Assembly: GCA_946886865.1 (NCBI GenBank)
Contig: CAMPJI010000029.1
Span: 1-27,042 of the forward strand
Length of the DNA: 27,042 nt
Reading direction: 5' to 3'
Origin: an uncultured Lysobacterales bacterium
GTDB lineage: Bacteria > Pseudomonadota > Gammaproteobacteria > Xanthomonadales > Xanthomonadaceae
The notes under the pieces are model-generated. The model was not told where the DNA came from, did no database searches, and saw only the letters and a program-made list of their open reading frames with translations. The translations under genes and the position numbers were made by a program. Position 1 is the first letter of the stretch. Each line of letters starts with the position of its first letter. Shown in pieces: positions 1-10,587 of the stretch.

Positions 1-119
1 GGGGTCGGGGGCGGGCGCGCTAGGGTAGCGGCCCGCCACCGTGGCCGCTACGGCCCGCGGCATGCCGGACCCGCGTCGGACCCGGCGTGCCGCCCGGCTC
101 GGCGCCGGTGTGACAGGCC

Positions 120-1898
120 TTACCGCGAGGCGCCCGCGGCGGCCGCATCAAGGTCGTCGCTGGGGCTTTCGATCAGCTGCCGCAGGTCGGCCTCCAGGGT
201 GGCGATGCGCCGGTCCAGGCGCGAGGTCTGCGCCTCGTCCAGGTGCACCAGGCCGTCGACCAGGCTCGACAGCTGCTGCAGCCGCGCCTTCTGGTCGCGC
301 AGGGCCTGGTGCTGGCGCAGGCGGTCCAGGTTGCCGGTGTCATCGTCGTCCACCAGCAGCCGGCGGCGCTGCTCGCGCAGCACGCGGTGCAGGCGTTCGG
401 CACCGCGGCGGTCGCTGTCGCTCCAGTCGATGCTGCAGCCGTGCACGGTCTGCTTCCACTCGGCAAAGCTCTTGCGCGGCGCGATCCGGGTGCCGTCATC
501 GGTGGCAACCAGCGCCTTGGCCGGTTCGCCCGCCCAGCGCACGTCCTCGACCTGCTCGCGGCGGAACAGGAACAGCCAGTCCTCCGGCGTGCCCAGATTG
601 ATCGCCAGCAGGCCCGCGAGGCCCTCGGCCTGGAGGGCGTCGGTGCGCCAGTCCGCCATGCAATCGGTCATGGCGAGCACCGGGCGGCCCAGGCGGTCCA
701 CCCAGGCCAGCAGCGGCTCGATCGCCAGCGCACCGGGGACGCGCCCGTCCTGGCTCCAGCGCCCGTCCAGCCACAGCGCGGCGCCGTCGCTGTCCAGCGT
801 GTCGCGCAGCAGCGGCAGCTCCTCGGCCAGCGCGGCGCGGAAGTCGCGCGCCAGCGACAGCCGCGAGCCCAATGCGTCGCGCACCTGCTGCGCGCGTTCG
901 TAGCGCTGCATGGTCTCGTCCTGCTCGCGCGCGGCCACGCGCATCGACACGAACATGCCGAACAGATCCGCCGCCGCGCGCACGCCCGGCGGCACCGGCC
1001 GCGGTTCGCGGTGGTGGCAGGCGATCAGGCCCCACAGGCGCCCGCCGCTGATGATCGAGATCGACATCGAGGCGGCCACGCCCATGTTGCGCAGGTACTC
1101 CAGGTGCACCGGCGACACGCTGCGCAGTGCGTGCTGGCTCAGGTCCAGCGGCTCGCCCTTCGCGGTGCGGCCCGGGATCACCGGCACCGGCACGTAGCCG
1201 GCGTCCGGGATCACCCGCAGCCGGTTGCGCAGGTACAGCGCGCGCGCCTGCGGCGGAATGTCGGAGGCGGGGTAGCGCAGGCCCAGGTACGGCTCCAGGT
1301 CATCGGCGCGGGCCTCGGCGATCACTTCGCCGGCGTCGTCGTGGCGGAAGCGGTAGACCATCACCCGGTCGTAGCCGGTCAGCAGGCGCACCTGCTCGGC
1401 CGCCCGCTGGTGGAAATCGCCCGCGTCCTCGGCCGCGGCCACGCGGCCGATCATGGCCTGCGCCACGCCGGTGGGGGCATGGCCGCGCTGGTTGAAGGGC
1501 TGCTGCTCGATCTCGATGTGCACCAGCCCGTTGGCCACGTGCACGCCCAGGTCGCACAGCACGCCGAACGGGCCGATATTGCCCACGCCGGCGCGCTGCG
1601 GCGGCGCGTCGGGTTCGGCGAAGCTGACGGTGTCGGCGACCACGTCCAGCACGTCCTGGTTGATGTAGTCGGCCAGCGACTCGCCGAGCAGCTGCGCGGC
1701 CGGGACTTCCAGCAGCGACTCGACATTGGCCGAGCACTGCCGGACGGTCCAGTCCGGCAGCGACACGCTGATCAGGTAGCCGTGCGGCTGGATCGCACCG
1801 GACAGGTGGATCGGTTCGCGCGCGCAGTCCTCGATGCCCGGCGTGGCGGACGGCAGGGGGCGGGGGTCGAGCGCATCGGTTCGGGTGTCGGTCGTCAT
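120..1898 (-). CDS. bphP: Bacteriophytochrome photosensor (PAS-GAF-PHY) without a histidine kinase
   Basis: Red/far-red photoreceptor of 592 aa that should bind biliverdin. The N-terminal PAS region carries the chromophore Cys (Cys25, in EDCAREPIHLSGAIQPHG). The GAF domain (about 135-320) has PASDIPP (Asp213), SPVHLEYLRNMGV (His265) and LWGLIACHH. The PHY domain (about 325-480) has the tongue motif PRKSF (about 475-479). Canonical proteins of this family continue into a histidine kinase, but here only about 110 residues follow, rich in Arg, Leu, Gln and Asp and looking like coiled coil, with no H-box or ATPase motifs. The start is the ATG overlapping the stop of the upstream heme oxygenase gene (ATGA), 7 nt after a full AAGGAGG Shine-Dalgarno (1906-1912). 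It is therefore translationally coupled to its cofactor enzyme. Photochemistry is expected from family knowledge; the output is unknown. Confidence 0.93.
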   Translation of the reverse strand: MTTDTRTDALDPRPLPSATPGIEDCAREPIHLSGAIQPHGYLISVSLPDWTVRQCSANVESLLEVPAAQLLGESLADYINQDVLDVVADTVSFAEPDAPPQRAGVGNIGPFGVLCDLGVHVANGLVHIEIEQQPFNQRGHAPTGVAQAMIGRVAAAEDAGDFHQRAAEQVRLLTGYDRVMVYRFRHDDAGEVIAEARADDLEPYLGLRYPASDIPPQARALYLRNRLRVIPDAGYVPVPVIPGRTAKGEPLDLSQHALRSVSPVHLEYLRNMGVAASMSISIISGGRLWGLIACHHREPRPVPPGVRAAADLFGMFVSMRVAAREQDETMQRYERAQQVRDALGSRLSLARDFRAALAEELPLLRDTLDSDGAALWLDGRWSQDGRVPGALAIEPLLAWVDRLGRPVLAMTDCMADWRTDALQAEGLAGLLAINLGTPEDWLFLFRREQVEDVRWAGEPAKALVATDDGTRIAPRKSFAEWKQTVHGCSIDWSDSDRRGAERLHRVLREQRRRLLVDDDDTGNLDRLRQHQALRDQKARLQQLSSLVDGLVHLDEAQTSRLDRRIATLEADLRQLIESPSDDLDAAAAGASR

Positions 1899-2449
1899 TC
1901 CAGGGCCTCCTTCGCGCTTCGCAGGGCCAACTCGGCATGGCCGAAGGCCTCCGTGGCAGCTGCGCACAGGCGCGGGTGGTCGGTGTCACTCAGGGCGGCG
2001 GCGTCCAGTTCACGCAGGAACACAGGCCATGCGTCACCGCCCGCATGGCCTGAAAGGAAGTCGGCGCCGGTGCCGGCGTCGAAACCCAGCACGCGTGCCT
2101 CGCGAAGCAGGAAGCGGGCGCCCAGCGACGAGCCGGCGGCGACATAGCTCCAGCCGAGTTGGCCCGGGCGGTCGACGACGGCCGCCGGACCCGCGGTGGC
2201 CGGCAGGCGCACGACATCCAGCGCCCGCATGTCGCGCTCGAGCCGGTCGCGCTGCCGCCCCAGGGTGTTGGCCACCCGGGCCAATGCTGATTCGCCGTCG
2301 CTGACGAACCGGTGCATGCCGCGCAGGTAGGCGCGGTAGTCGGCGGCCGAGCGCAGGCCGCCCCCCAGCACGCCGTCCACGCGCTGGTGGGCAGCGCCGG
2401 TGGCGGCGCGCAGGGCATCGTGCGCAGCAGTAGCGGCGGGCGTGGAAAT
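1895..2449 (-). CDS. bphO: Biliverdin-producing heme oxygenase (BphO), probable ATT start
   Basis: Cleaves heme to biliverdin, the chromophore of the phytochrome encoded directly downstream with an ATGA overlap. The family's N-terminal helix with the proximal heme ligand is visible as ALRAATGAAHQRVDGVLGG, and the distal glycine-rich helix as GWSYVAAGSSLGARFLL. The first ordinary start codon in frame is a GTG at 2380, which would remove the proximal His. The frame is open back to a stop at 2492-2494 with no ATG, GTG or TTG between. An ATT at 2447-2449, 8 nt after GGAG, would give a 184-aa protein beginning MSTPAATAAHDALR with His21 as ligand, close to the normal size for this family. That start is inferred. 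A sequence error or a point mutation of an ATG is the alternative. The family call is firm. Confidence 0.88.
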   Translation of the reverse strand: MSTPAATAAHDALRAATGAAHQRVDGVLGGGLRSAADYRAYLRGMHRFVSDGESALARVANTLGRQRDRLERDMRALDVVRLPATAGPAAVVDRPGQLGWSYVAAGSSLGARFLLREARVLGFDAGTGADFLSGHAGGDAWPVFLRELDAAALSDTDHPRLCAAATEAFGHAELALRSAKEALE

Positions 2450-2461
2450 CGGCGGGGCTCC
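2447..2461 (-). promoter_or_regulatory. Shine-Dalgarno plus ATT start codon of bphO
   Basis: Read on the minus strand, GGAG (2458-2461) is followed after 8 nt by ATT (2447-2449). This is the only reasonable start signal in the heme oxygenase frame that keeps the proximal histidine helix. ATT starts are known but rare in bacteria (for example infC and pcnB in Escherichia coli). An ATG at 2461-2463 lies in the wrong frame. Confidence 0.5.
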
Positions 2462-2559
2462 ATTGGCGGCAGCGCAGGGCGCGCATGCCTTTCACGGGGG
2501 CATCACTAAAGCATAAAGCCCTGTTCAGTTTTCGGTCATTCCTTCAGGAACTTGAATGA

Positions 2560-4893
<2,334 letters not shown>

Positions 4894-4904
4894 TGATTGG
4901 CGGT

Positions 4905-5098
4905 TGTAGGAGCGGCTTCAGCCGCGATGTCGCGAGTGCGGGCCGCGTCGCAGGCCCACTGGATGGCGATCGCGCCTGAAGGCGCTCCTACAGTGCTTCT
5001 ACCCCCTCCCTTGCTTGCAGGGGAGGGTTGCCTTGCTCGCGCTCGTTCGCACTTGAGCGCGGAGCCGGTTCCCGGTCGCGACTCACGTCGCTCCTACA
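4905..5098. repeat. REP-type palindrome cluster downstream of the DPP IV gene
   Basis: Three GTAG-type units. Unit 1 (4905-4929, plus) is TGTAGGAGCGGCTTCAGCCG followed by CGATG. Unit 2 (4970-4993, minus) is a variant with stem GCGCCTGAAGGCGC. Unit 3 (5074-5098, minus) is the second flavour, GCGACTCACGTCGC. Each has a short stem-loop next to the conserved TGTAGGA. Between units 2 and 3 lies an imperfect hairpin of a different kind (5002-5028, CCCTCCCTTGC/GCAGGGGAGGG). The cluster fills most of the gap between two convergent genes and may act as a transcription or mRNA boundary. Confidence 0.85.
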
Positions 5099-5128
5099 AC
5101 AGCCCGGGTTGGTCGACATGGACGCGCC

Positions 5129-5812
5129 TCAACTGCTCCGCTCGATCATCCGCCGGTGGCCGATCAGCCGCGCCCAGCGCGTGCCGATGTCGGTCAGGCA
5201 CACGTAGGCGGCCTCGCCGGCGAGGCGCATCAGCATCTGCGGGCCCAGGTGCAGGCGCGGTTCGGCGGCGCACACCTCCGCGTCGAAGCCCAGGTTGCGC
5301 GCGAACAGCGCACAACGCGCCAGGTGGTAGCGGCTGCTGAGCAGCGTCACCCGTTGGCCGAAGCCCTCGCCGAGCACGATGCGCGCGTTGCGCAGGTTCT
5401 GCAGGGTGTCGCGCGACTGCGATTCCAGCGTCATGGGCAGGTCGATCGTGACCCCCCGCGCCAGCAGGCCCGCCTGCGCCAGCTCCGCCTCGCTCGGCTC
5501 GCCGGGCGCGCCGCCGCCGAGCAGCACGACGCTTCCGGGCGGCCGGTGCCGCCACAGCGACACCGCGCGGTCCAGCCGCGCCTCGAAATCCATGTCGAGC
5601 CGCCCACCCGGCGCATGCTTGCCGAACAGCAGCAGGCATTCCCCGCGGTCGGGCAGGCACGGCGCCTTGCGCGCCACGCGCAGCACGTGGACGAAGTAGC
5701 CCACGTAGACCAGGCCCAGGCTCAGCACGCACGCGGCCGCGGTGACGGCCGCGGCATGCAGCACGTCGCGGTCGGCGCTGAGCGCCAGGCGGTGGGCCAG
5801 TCGGGTGGACAC
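5129..5812 (-). CDS. DUF218/YdcF-family membrane-anchored protein
   Basis: Protein of 227 aa if started at the GTG at 5812; a GTG at 5884 would add 24 residues of poor quality. One hydrophobic segment (about 18-42) is followed by a DUF218 Rossmann-like domain. Visible family motifs are the strand LLLFGKHAPGG, VVLLGGGAPGEPSEAELAQA, ESQSRDTLQNLRNAR and LLSSRYHLARC. YdcF binds S-adenosylmethionine in vitro and SanA-type relatives affect envelope barrier function, but the reaction of most members is unknown. It diverges from the ketosynthase operon with about 125 bp between starts, so the two could share a regulatory region. A role in pigment formation is not shown by the sequence. Confidence 0.85.
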   Translation of the reverse strand: MSTRLAHRLALSADRDVLHAAAVTAAACVLSLGLVYVGYFVHVLRVARKAPCLPDRGECLLLFGKHAPGGRLDMDFEARLDRAVSLWRHRPPGSVVLLGGGAPGEPSEAELAQAGLLARGVTIDLPMTLESQSRDTLQNLRNARIVLGEGFGQRVTLLSSRYHLARCALFARNLGFDAEVCAAEPRLHLGPQMLMRLAGEAAYVCLTDIGTRWARLIGHRRMIERSS

Positions 5813-5895
5813 GGGTGGGCTCGGGCCTGCGGGGCGGTGAAACGAAGGCGGAACGCCTGCCGATTCTATGCCCCGGGCCTCCACGGGGGGCTGGC

Positions 5896-5901
5896 TATAC
5901 T
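5896..5901 (+). promoter_or_regulatory. Possible -10 element of the ketosynthase operon
   Basis: TATACT inside GGCTATACTCGGCGC, 35 bp before the GTG start of the ketosynthase gene, in an otherwise GC-rich stretch. No good -35 lies 16-18 bp upstream, so this is a weak call. Confidence 0.35.
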
Positions 5902-5936
5902 CGGCGCTTCGTCCGGTTTTCTTGTTCAGGAACGTC

Positions 5937-7193
5937 GTGCCCGCCGACTCCGCGCCTCCCGCATCGCCGACGCCCGCCCCCGCGCCGATGCCGCCGCTGG
6001 CGGTGCGCGCCTACAGCGCCACCACCGCACTCGGCCACGGCCGGCAGGCCCTGGCCGATGCGCTGCACGCCCGTCGCGGTGGCCTGCGCCGCAACGACTT
6101 CGGCCCCCTGCCCGACGGCGAAGCGCCATTGGACTGCTGGATCGGCCGCGTCGACGGCGTCGAGGACGCGCCGCTGCCCGCGCATCTGGCGCAGTGGGAA
6201 TGCCGCAACAACCGCCTGGCGTGGATGGCGTTGCAGTCCGATGGCGTGCTCGACGCCATCCAGGACCAGGTCGCCCGCCATGGCGCCGACCGGGTCGCGG
6301 TGGTGGTCGGCACCTCGACATCGAGCATCGGCGCCAGCGAGGAGGCCTACCGCCGCCTCGAGGGCGCGGGCAGCGAGGCGCGCTTTCCCGACGACCTCGC
6401 CCGCCCCATCGTCCACACCCCGCATTCGCTCGGCGACTTCGTGCAGCAGGCCACCGGGCTGCGCGGCCCGTGCGTGACCGTGGCCACCGCGTGCTCTTCC
6501 AGCGCCAAGGTGTTCGCGCAGGCCGCGCGCCTGATCAACGCCGGGCTGGCGGATGCCGCGCTGGTCGGCGGTGTCGACACCCTGTGCGGCAGCGTCATCT
6601 ACGGCTTCAACTCGCTGCAGCTGGTGGCGGTGGACCCGTGCCGGCCGTTCGACACCGCGCGCACCGGGCTGTCGCTGGGCGAGGCCGGCGGCTTCGCCGT
6701 CGTCGAACGCGCGACGGCAGGCGACACCGGCCTGCAGCTGCGCGGGTATGGGGAATCCAGCGACGCCCACCACATGTCCGCGCCGCATCCGGAAGGCGCG
6801 GGCGCGCAGCTGGCCATGCGCCAGGCGATCGCGCGCGCCGGCATTGATGCCGGCGACGTCGGCTACCTCAACCTGCACGGCACCGCGACGCCGGCCAACG
6901 ACTCGATCGAAGCCGCCGCCGTCGCCGCGCTGTTCCCCGACACCCTGCACGCCAGCTCCACCAAGGGCTGGACCGGCCACACGCTGGGCGCGGCCGGCAT
7001 CGTCGAATCGGTGATCGCGCTGCTGGCGCTCGACACCGGCCTGCTGCCCGGCATCCTGCACAGCGACACGCCCGACCCCGCCTGCGGCCCGCAGATCCGC
7101 TTCGACAACGCGCAACGCGAGATCCGCTACGCCATGAACAACTCCTTCGGCTTCGGCGGCAACAACTGCTCGCTGGTGTTCGGCCGCGCATGA
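5937..7193 (+). CDS. Aryl polyene beta-ketoacyl-ACP synthase (ApeO-like)
   Basis: Condensing enzyme of 418 aa that should extend the aryl-primed polyene chain with malonyl-ACP. The complete ketosynthase triad is present: Cys186 in VATACSSSAK, His314 in NLHGTATPAND and His348 in KGWTGHTLGAAG, with the C-terminal NNSFGFGGNN. The GTG at 5937 was chosen because AGGA lies just upstream and the protein then begins with a Pro/Ala-rich linker before the first thiolase-fold strand. Its stop overlaps the start of the next gene (ATGA at 7190-7193), a chain-length-factor homologue, as expected for a ketosynthase/chain-length-factor heterodimer. Promoters and partners place it in the pigment pathway; FabF of fatty acid synthesis is less likely given the context. 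Confidence 0.9.
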   Translation: MPADSAPPASPTPAPAPMPPLAVRAYSATTALGHGRQALADALHARRGGLRRNDFGPLPDGEAPLDCWIGRVDGVEDAPLPAHLAQWECRNNRLAWMALQSDGVLDAIQDQVARHGADRVAVVVGTSTSSIGASEEAYRRLEGAGSEARFPDDLARPIVHTPHSLGDFVQQATGLRGPCVTVATACSSSAKVFAQAARLINAGLADAALVGGVDTLCGSVIYGFNSLQLVAVDPCRPFDTARTGLSLGEAGGFAVVERATAGDTGLQLRGYGESSDAHHMSAPHPEGAGAQLAMRQAIARAGIDAGDVGYLNLHGTATPANDSIEAAAVAALFPDTLHASSTKGWTGHTLGAAGIVESVIALLALDTGLLPGILHSDTPDPACGPQIRFDNAQREIRYAMNNSFGFGGNNCSLVFGRA

Positions 7194-8020
7194 CAACGCT
7201 CACCGCCCGCATCGAAGGCATCGCCTTCTGGACCCGCGGCCTGCCGACGTGGGACAGCGCGGTGACGTACGCGCGCACCGCCGCCGTGCCGCTCGAGGCC
7301 CCCACCCGGCCCTCGCCGCAGTTGCTGGCCCCCAACGAGCGCCGCCGCGCGCCGGAGACCGTCGCCGTCGCGCTGGAGGTGGCGCTGGCCGCGTGCCAGG
7401 CGGCGGGCCGCGACCCGGCTACGCTGCCCTCGGTGTTCGCCTCCACGCACGGTGAACTGGGCATCACCGACTACATGTGCGAGACGCTCGCGTCCGCGCC
7501 GCGCACCATCTCGCCGATCCGCTTCCACAACTCCGTGCACAACGCCGCGGCCGGCTACTGGACCATCGGCGCCGGCGCGATGGCCGCGGCCACCGCGATC
7601 AGCGCGTTGCATGCCAGCTTCGCGCAGGGCCTGCTGGAGGCACTGGCGCAGCTGGCCGACGGCGCGCCCGCGGTGCTGCTGGTCGGCTACGACGGCGCCT
7701 CGGCCGGCCCGCTGGCGGGCGTGACCCGCAGCGAGGGGCTGCTCGGGGGCGCCCTGGTGCTGGCGCGCGATGCGTCCCTCGGCCGCGATCCCATGACGCT
7801 GGCCGCCACCCTGGCCGATGGCGCGCCACCGGACCACGACGGCCCGCTGGCCCGCTTCGCCGCCGGCAACGCGATGGCGACGATGCTGCCGCTGTTCGAC
7901 GCGCTCGCCGCCGGTCGCGGCCACGCCACGCTCGAGGCCGGGCCGGGGCGCGTGCTCGACCTGTCGCTGGCGCACGCGCCGGCTCCTCCCAAGATTGCCA
8001 ACGAGCCCCTGCATGCCTGA
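7190..8020 (+). CDS. Ketosynthase-like chain length factor (ApeC-like, ketoacyl-synt_2 family)
   Basis: Short ketosynthase homologue of 276 aa. It keeps the N-terminal thiolase-like half (ASTHGELG, then SPIRFHNSVHNAAAGYW, then VLLVGYDG) but lacks the nucleophilic Cys and both catalytic His of a full ketosynthase. The FHNSVHNAAAGYW signature is typical of the ketoacyl-synt_2 family, whose member ApeC partners ApeO in aryl polyene synthesis. It should be a non-catalytic partner that shapes the tunnel and sets chain length. It overlaps the ketosynthase gene by ATGA and the following glycosyltransferase gene by 8 nt. Confidence 0.85.
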   Translation: MTTLTARIEGIAFWTRGLPTWDSAVTYARTAAVPLEAPTRPSPQLLAPNERRRAPETVAVALEVALAACQAAGRDPATLPSVFASTHGELGITDYMCETLASAPRTISPIRFHNSVHNAAAGYWTIGAGAMAAATAISALHASFAQGLLEALAQLADGAPAVLLVGYDGASAGPLAGVTRSEGLLGGALVLARDASLGRDPMTLAATLADGAPPDHDGPLARFAAGNAMATMLPLFDALAAGRGHATLEAGPGRVLDLSLAHAPAPPKIANEPLHA

Positions 8021-8834
8021 TCGCAGTTCCATTGCCGTCGTCATCCCCGCCCTGAACGAGGCGCTGCGCCTGCGCGGGGTGGTGGAGGGCGCGCTGGCCG
8101 AATGCCCGACCGTCATCGTCATCGACGACGGCTCCGACGACGGCACCGCCGACACCATCGCCGACCTGCCGGTGACGCTGATCCGACACGAACGCCGCAT
8201 GGGCAAGGGCGCCAGCCTGCGCACCGGCTTTGCCGAGGCGCTGCGGCGCGGGGTGTCCGGCGTGGTGACGATGGACGGCGACGGCCAGCACGCGGCCCGC
8301 GACATCCCGCGCCTGCTGGAGGCCGCGCGCTACCACCCGCGCCACATCGTCATCGGCGCGCGCCTGCGCAAGCGCGAGCAGCAACCGACCTACCGCCGCC
8401 TGGCCAACGAGTTCGGCGACTGGGGCATCGCCTGGGGCACCGGCTACCGCATCGCCGACACCCAGAGCGGCCAGCGCTACTACCCGGCCGATGTGCTGGC
8501 GCTGGGCGACGTGCCCGGCGAGGACTTCGTCTACGAGGCGCAGATCCTGATCTCCGCCGCGCGCACCCTGGGCACGCGCTGCGTGTCGGTGCCGATCGAG
8601 TCGCGCTACGCCTGCGTGCATGCCAGCGACGACCCCGAGCAGCAGTTCCGCGCCAGCCACTTCAAACCGCTGCGCGACTTCTCGCGCATCACCTCGCACA
8701 TCGTCGGGCAGGTGCTGGCGCACGGCGGGATGCTGGAGGTGTACCGCCGCATCCGTGCCAACCCGCCGCTGATCCACGACCCCGACGGCGAGTTCGCCAG
8801 CTACCCGCCCGCACACCCGGCCAAGACCCGATGA
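8013..8834 (+). CDS. Family 2 glycosyltransferase
   Basis: Protein of 273 aa with a GT-A fold. It opens with VVIPALNE (about 9-16), then DDGSDDGT (38-45), a lysine/glycine-rich MGKGASLRTGF, and the metal-binding DGDGQH (88-93). It resembles dolichol-phosphate-mannose-synthase-type cytoplasmic enzymes without membrane segments. In pigment clusters of this type such an enzyme could glycosylate the aryl head group or the lipid carrier; donor and acceptor cannot be read from sequence. The start overlaps the end of the chain-length-factor gene by 8 nt and its stop overlaps the next start as ATGA, so it is an internal gene of a four-gene operon. Confidence 0.85.
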   Translation: MPDRSSIAVVIPALNEALRLRGVVEGALAECPTVIVIDDGSDDGTADTIADLPVTLIRHERRMGKGASLRTGFAEALRRGVSGVVTMDGDGQHAARDIPRLLEAARYHPRHIVIGARLRKREQQPTYRRLANEFGDWGIAWGTGYRIADTQSGQRYYPADVLALGDVPGEDFVYEAQILISAARTLGTRCVSVPIESRYACVHASDDPEQQFRASHFKPLRDFSRITSHIVGQVLAHGGMLEVYRRIRANPPLIHDPDGEFASYPPAHPAKTR

Positions 8835-10474
8835 ACCCGACCGCCGCCCCGCACGACACCGACGTGGTCATCCTGGGCGGTGGGCTGGCCGGCCTGACGC
8901 TGGCGATCCAGCTCAAGCGGCAGGAGCCGGGCATCAAGGTCACGGTGCTGGAGCGCCGCGCCCACCCCGTGCGCGAGGCCGCGTTCAAGGTCGGCGAATC
9001 CACCGTGGAAATCGGCGCGCACTACTTCGCCGACGTGCTCGGCCTGCGCGAGCACCTGGAGACCGAGCAGATCCGCAAGTTCGGGTTCCGCTTCTTCTTC
9101 AGCGAAGGCCGCGAGGATTTCGACCGCACCCTGGAACTGGGGGTCAGCGAGATCCTGCCGACCCCGTCGTGGCAGATCGACCGCGGCCGTTTCGAGAACT
9201 TCCTCGGTGACCATGCGCGCAGCCTTGGCGTGGACTTCATCGACGGCGCTACCGTTCGCGGCTTCGACCTCGACGAGGCCGACGGCCCGCACACGGTACG
9301 TTTCGACCACGGCGGCGACGCGCGCCAGCTCACCGCGCGCTGGCTGGTCGATGCCGCCGGCCGCGCGGGCCTGGTCAAGCGCAAGCGCGACCTGGCCCAG
9401 CCCAACCACCACGACGCCAACGCCGTGTGGTGGCGCGTGGACGGCTTCATCAAGCCCGACGACTGGTCCGACGACCCGGCCTGGCGCGCGCGCTGCACGC
9501 CGCCGGAGCGCTGGCGCTCGACCAACCACCTGTGCGGGCCGGGCTACTGGTTCTGGCTGATCCCGCTGGCTTCGGGGGCGCACTCGCTGGGCATCGTCTG
9601 CGACGCGGCGATGCACCCGCTGGACACCATGAACACGCATGACAAGGCCATGGCCTGGTTGCGCGTGCACCAGCCGCGCGCGGCGCGCGCACTGGACGAG
9701 GCGCAACCGGCGCTGCAGGACTTCCTCTTCCTGCGCCACTTCTCGTACGGCTGCACGCAGGTGTTCTCGGGCGACCGCTGGGCGCTGACCGGCGAGGCCG
9801 GCCTGTTCCTGGACCCGTTCTATTCGCCCGGCAGCGACTTCATCGCCATCGGCAACACCTACATCTGCGACCTCATCGCCAAGGACCGCGCCGGGCTGTC
9901 GTTCGCGCCGTTCGCGCAGATCTACCAGCAGCTGTACTTCGCGTTCTACGAGAACACGCTCACCCTCTACCAGGACCAGTACCCGCTGTTCGGCGACGCG
10001 CAGGTCATGCCGGTCAAGGTGATCTGGGACTACACGTTCTACTGGGCGCTGCTGGCCCAGCTCTACTTCGCCGGCCGCCAGTGCGACATCGCCGCGCTGG
10101 GCCGCACCCGCGCCGCCTTCCAGCGCGGTGGGGAGCTCAACGTCCACGTCCAGGCGCTGCTGCGCGAGTGGGGGCGGCGCAACGCCGAGGCCGGCCGGCC
10201 CGTGGACATCGCCACCGACACCATGCTCGACCAGAGCCGCATCCCGTGGTTCGCCGAGATGAACCGTGCGCTCAACGACCCGCTGGACGACGCGGCATTC
10301 GTCGAGCGCATCCACGCCAACCTCGCCCGGATGGAGGCGCTGGCGGCGGAGGTGCTGGCGCGGGCACGTGCCGCGCATTCGGGGATCGACGGCGACGCAC
10401 TCGAAGCCGCGCTGGCCGGGACCGGCCCGGACGCCGGGGAGTCGCTGGCGCCGCGCTGGTACCAGGCGGCGTAG
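8831..10474 (+). CDS. Flavin-dependent halogenase of the pigment cluster
   Basis: FAD enzyme of 547 aa. The dinucleotide-binding motif is VVILGGGLAGLTLA (about 13-26), followed by KVGEST (53-58). Two halogenase hallmarks are visible: the WxWxIP motif as WFWLIP (240-245), and a lysine (Lys83, in IRKFGF) in the place of the catalytic Lys of PrnA-type enzymes. The FLDPFYSPGSDF segment matches the second FAD-contacting region. Xanthomonadins are brominated aryl polyenes, so aromatic halogenation of the starter or the finished chain is the natural inference. The halide and substrate are not determined. It is the last gene of the operon, with an ATGA overlap to the glycosyltransferase gene, and an inverted REP pair follows its stop. 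The C-terminal 150 residues are helical and of unknown role. Confidence 0.85.
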   Translation: MNPTAAPHDTDVVILGGGLAGLTLAIQLKRQEPGIKVTVLERRAHPVREAAFKVGESTVEIGAHYFADVLGLREHLETEQIRKFGFRFFFSEGREDFDRTLELGVSEILPTPSWQIDRGRFENFLGDHARSLGVDFIDGATVRGFDLDEADGPHTVRFDHGGDARQLTARWLVDAAGRAGLVKRKRDLAQPNHHDANAVWWRVDGFIKPDDWSDDPAWRARCTPPERWRSTNHLCGPGYWFWLIPLASGAHSLGIVCDAAMHPLDTMNTHDKAMAWLRVHQPRAARALDEAQPALQDFLFLRHFSYGCTQVFSGDRWALTGEAGLFLDPFYSPGSDFIAIGNTYICDLIAKDRAGLSFAPFAQIYQQLYFAFYENTLTLYQDQYPLFGDAQVMPVKVIWDYTFYWALLAQLYFAGRQCDIAALGRTRAAFQRGGELNVHVQALLREWGRRNAEAGRPVDIATDTMLDQSRIPWFAEMNRALNDPLDDAAFVERIHANLARMEALAAEVLARARAAHSGIDGDALEAALAGTGPDAGESLAPRWYQAA

Positions 10475-10506
10475 CGCCGCACCTTCAGTCGGCGGAGCAG
10501 GTCCCG

Positions 10507-10587
10507 CTGTAGGAGCGGCTTCAGCCGCGAACACCGCGCCGTGAAACCCGCGTTCCATCCCGGTCGCGGCTGAAGCCGCTCCTACAG
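10507..10587. repeat. Inverted pair of REP units after the halogenase gene
   Basis: TGTAGGAGCGGCTTCAGCCG plus CGA (10508-10530, plus) and its reverse complement (10564-10587, minus) face each other across about 33 bp. Each arm holds its own small palindrome GCGGCT-TC-AGCCGC, and the arms can also pair as one long hairpin. This is the usual BIME-like layout and may mark the 3' end of the ketosynthase-halogenase mRNA. Confidence 0.88.

Noticed and set aside
1..119. Possible end of another gene or a terminator at the left edge
   Set aside because: Only GC-rich sequence with no convincing stem plus T-tract and no recognisable coding frame.
243..2147. 634-codon open frame on the plus strand opposite the phytochrome
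   Set aside because: His/Arg/Gln-rich translation without domains; it is the antisense shadow of a GC-rich gene with clear phytochrome motifs.
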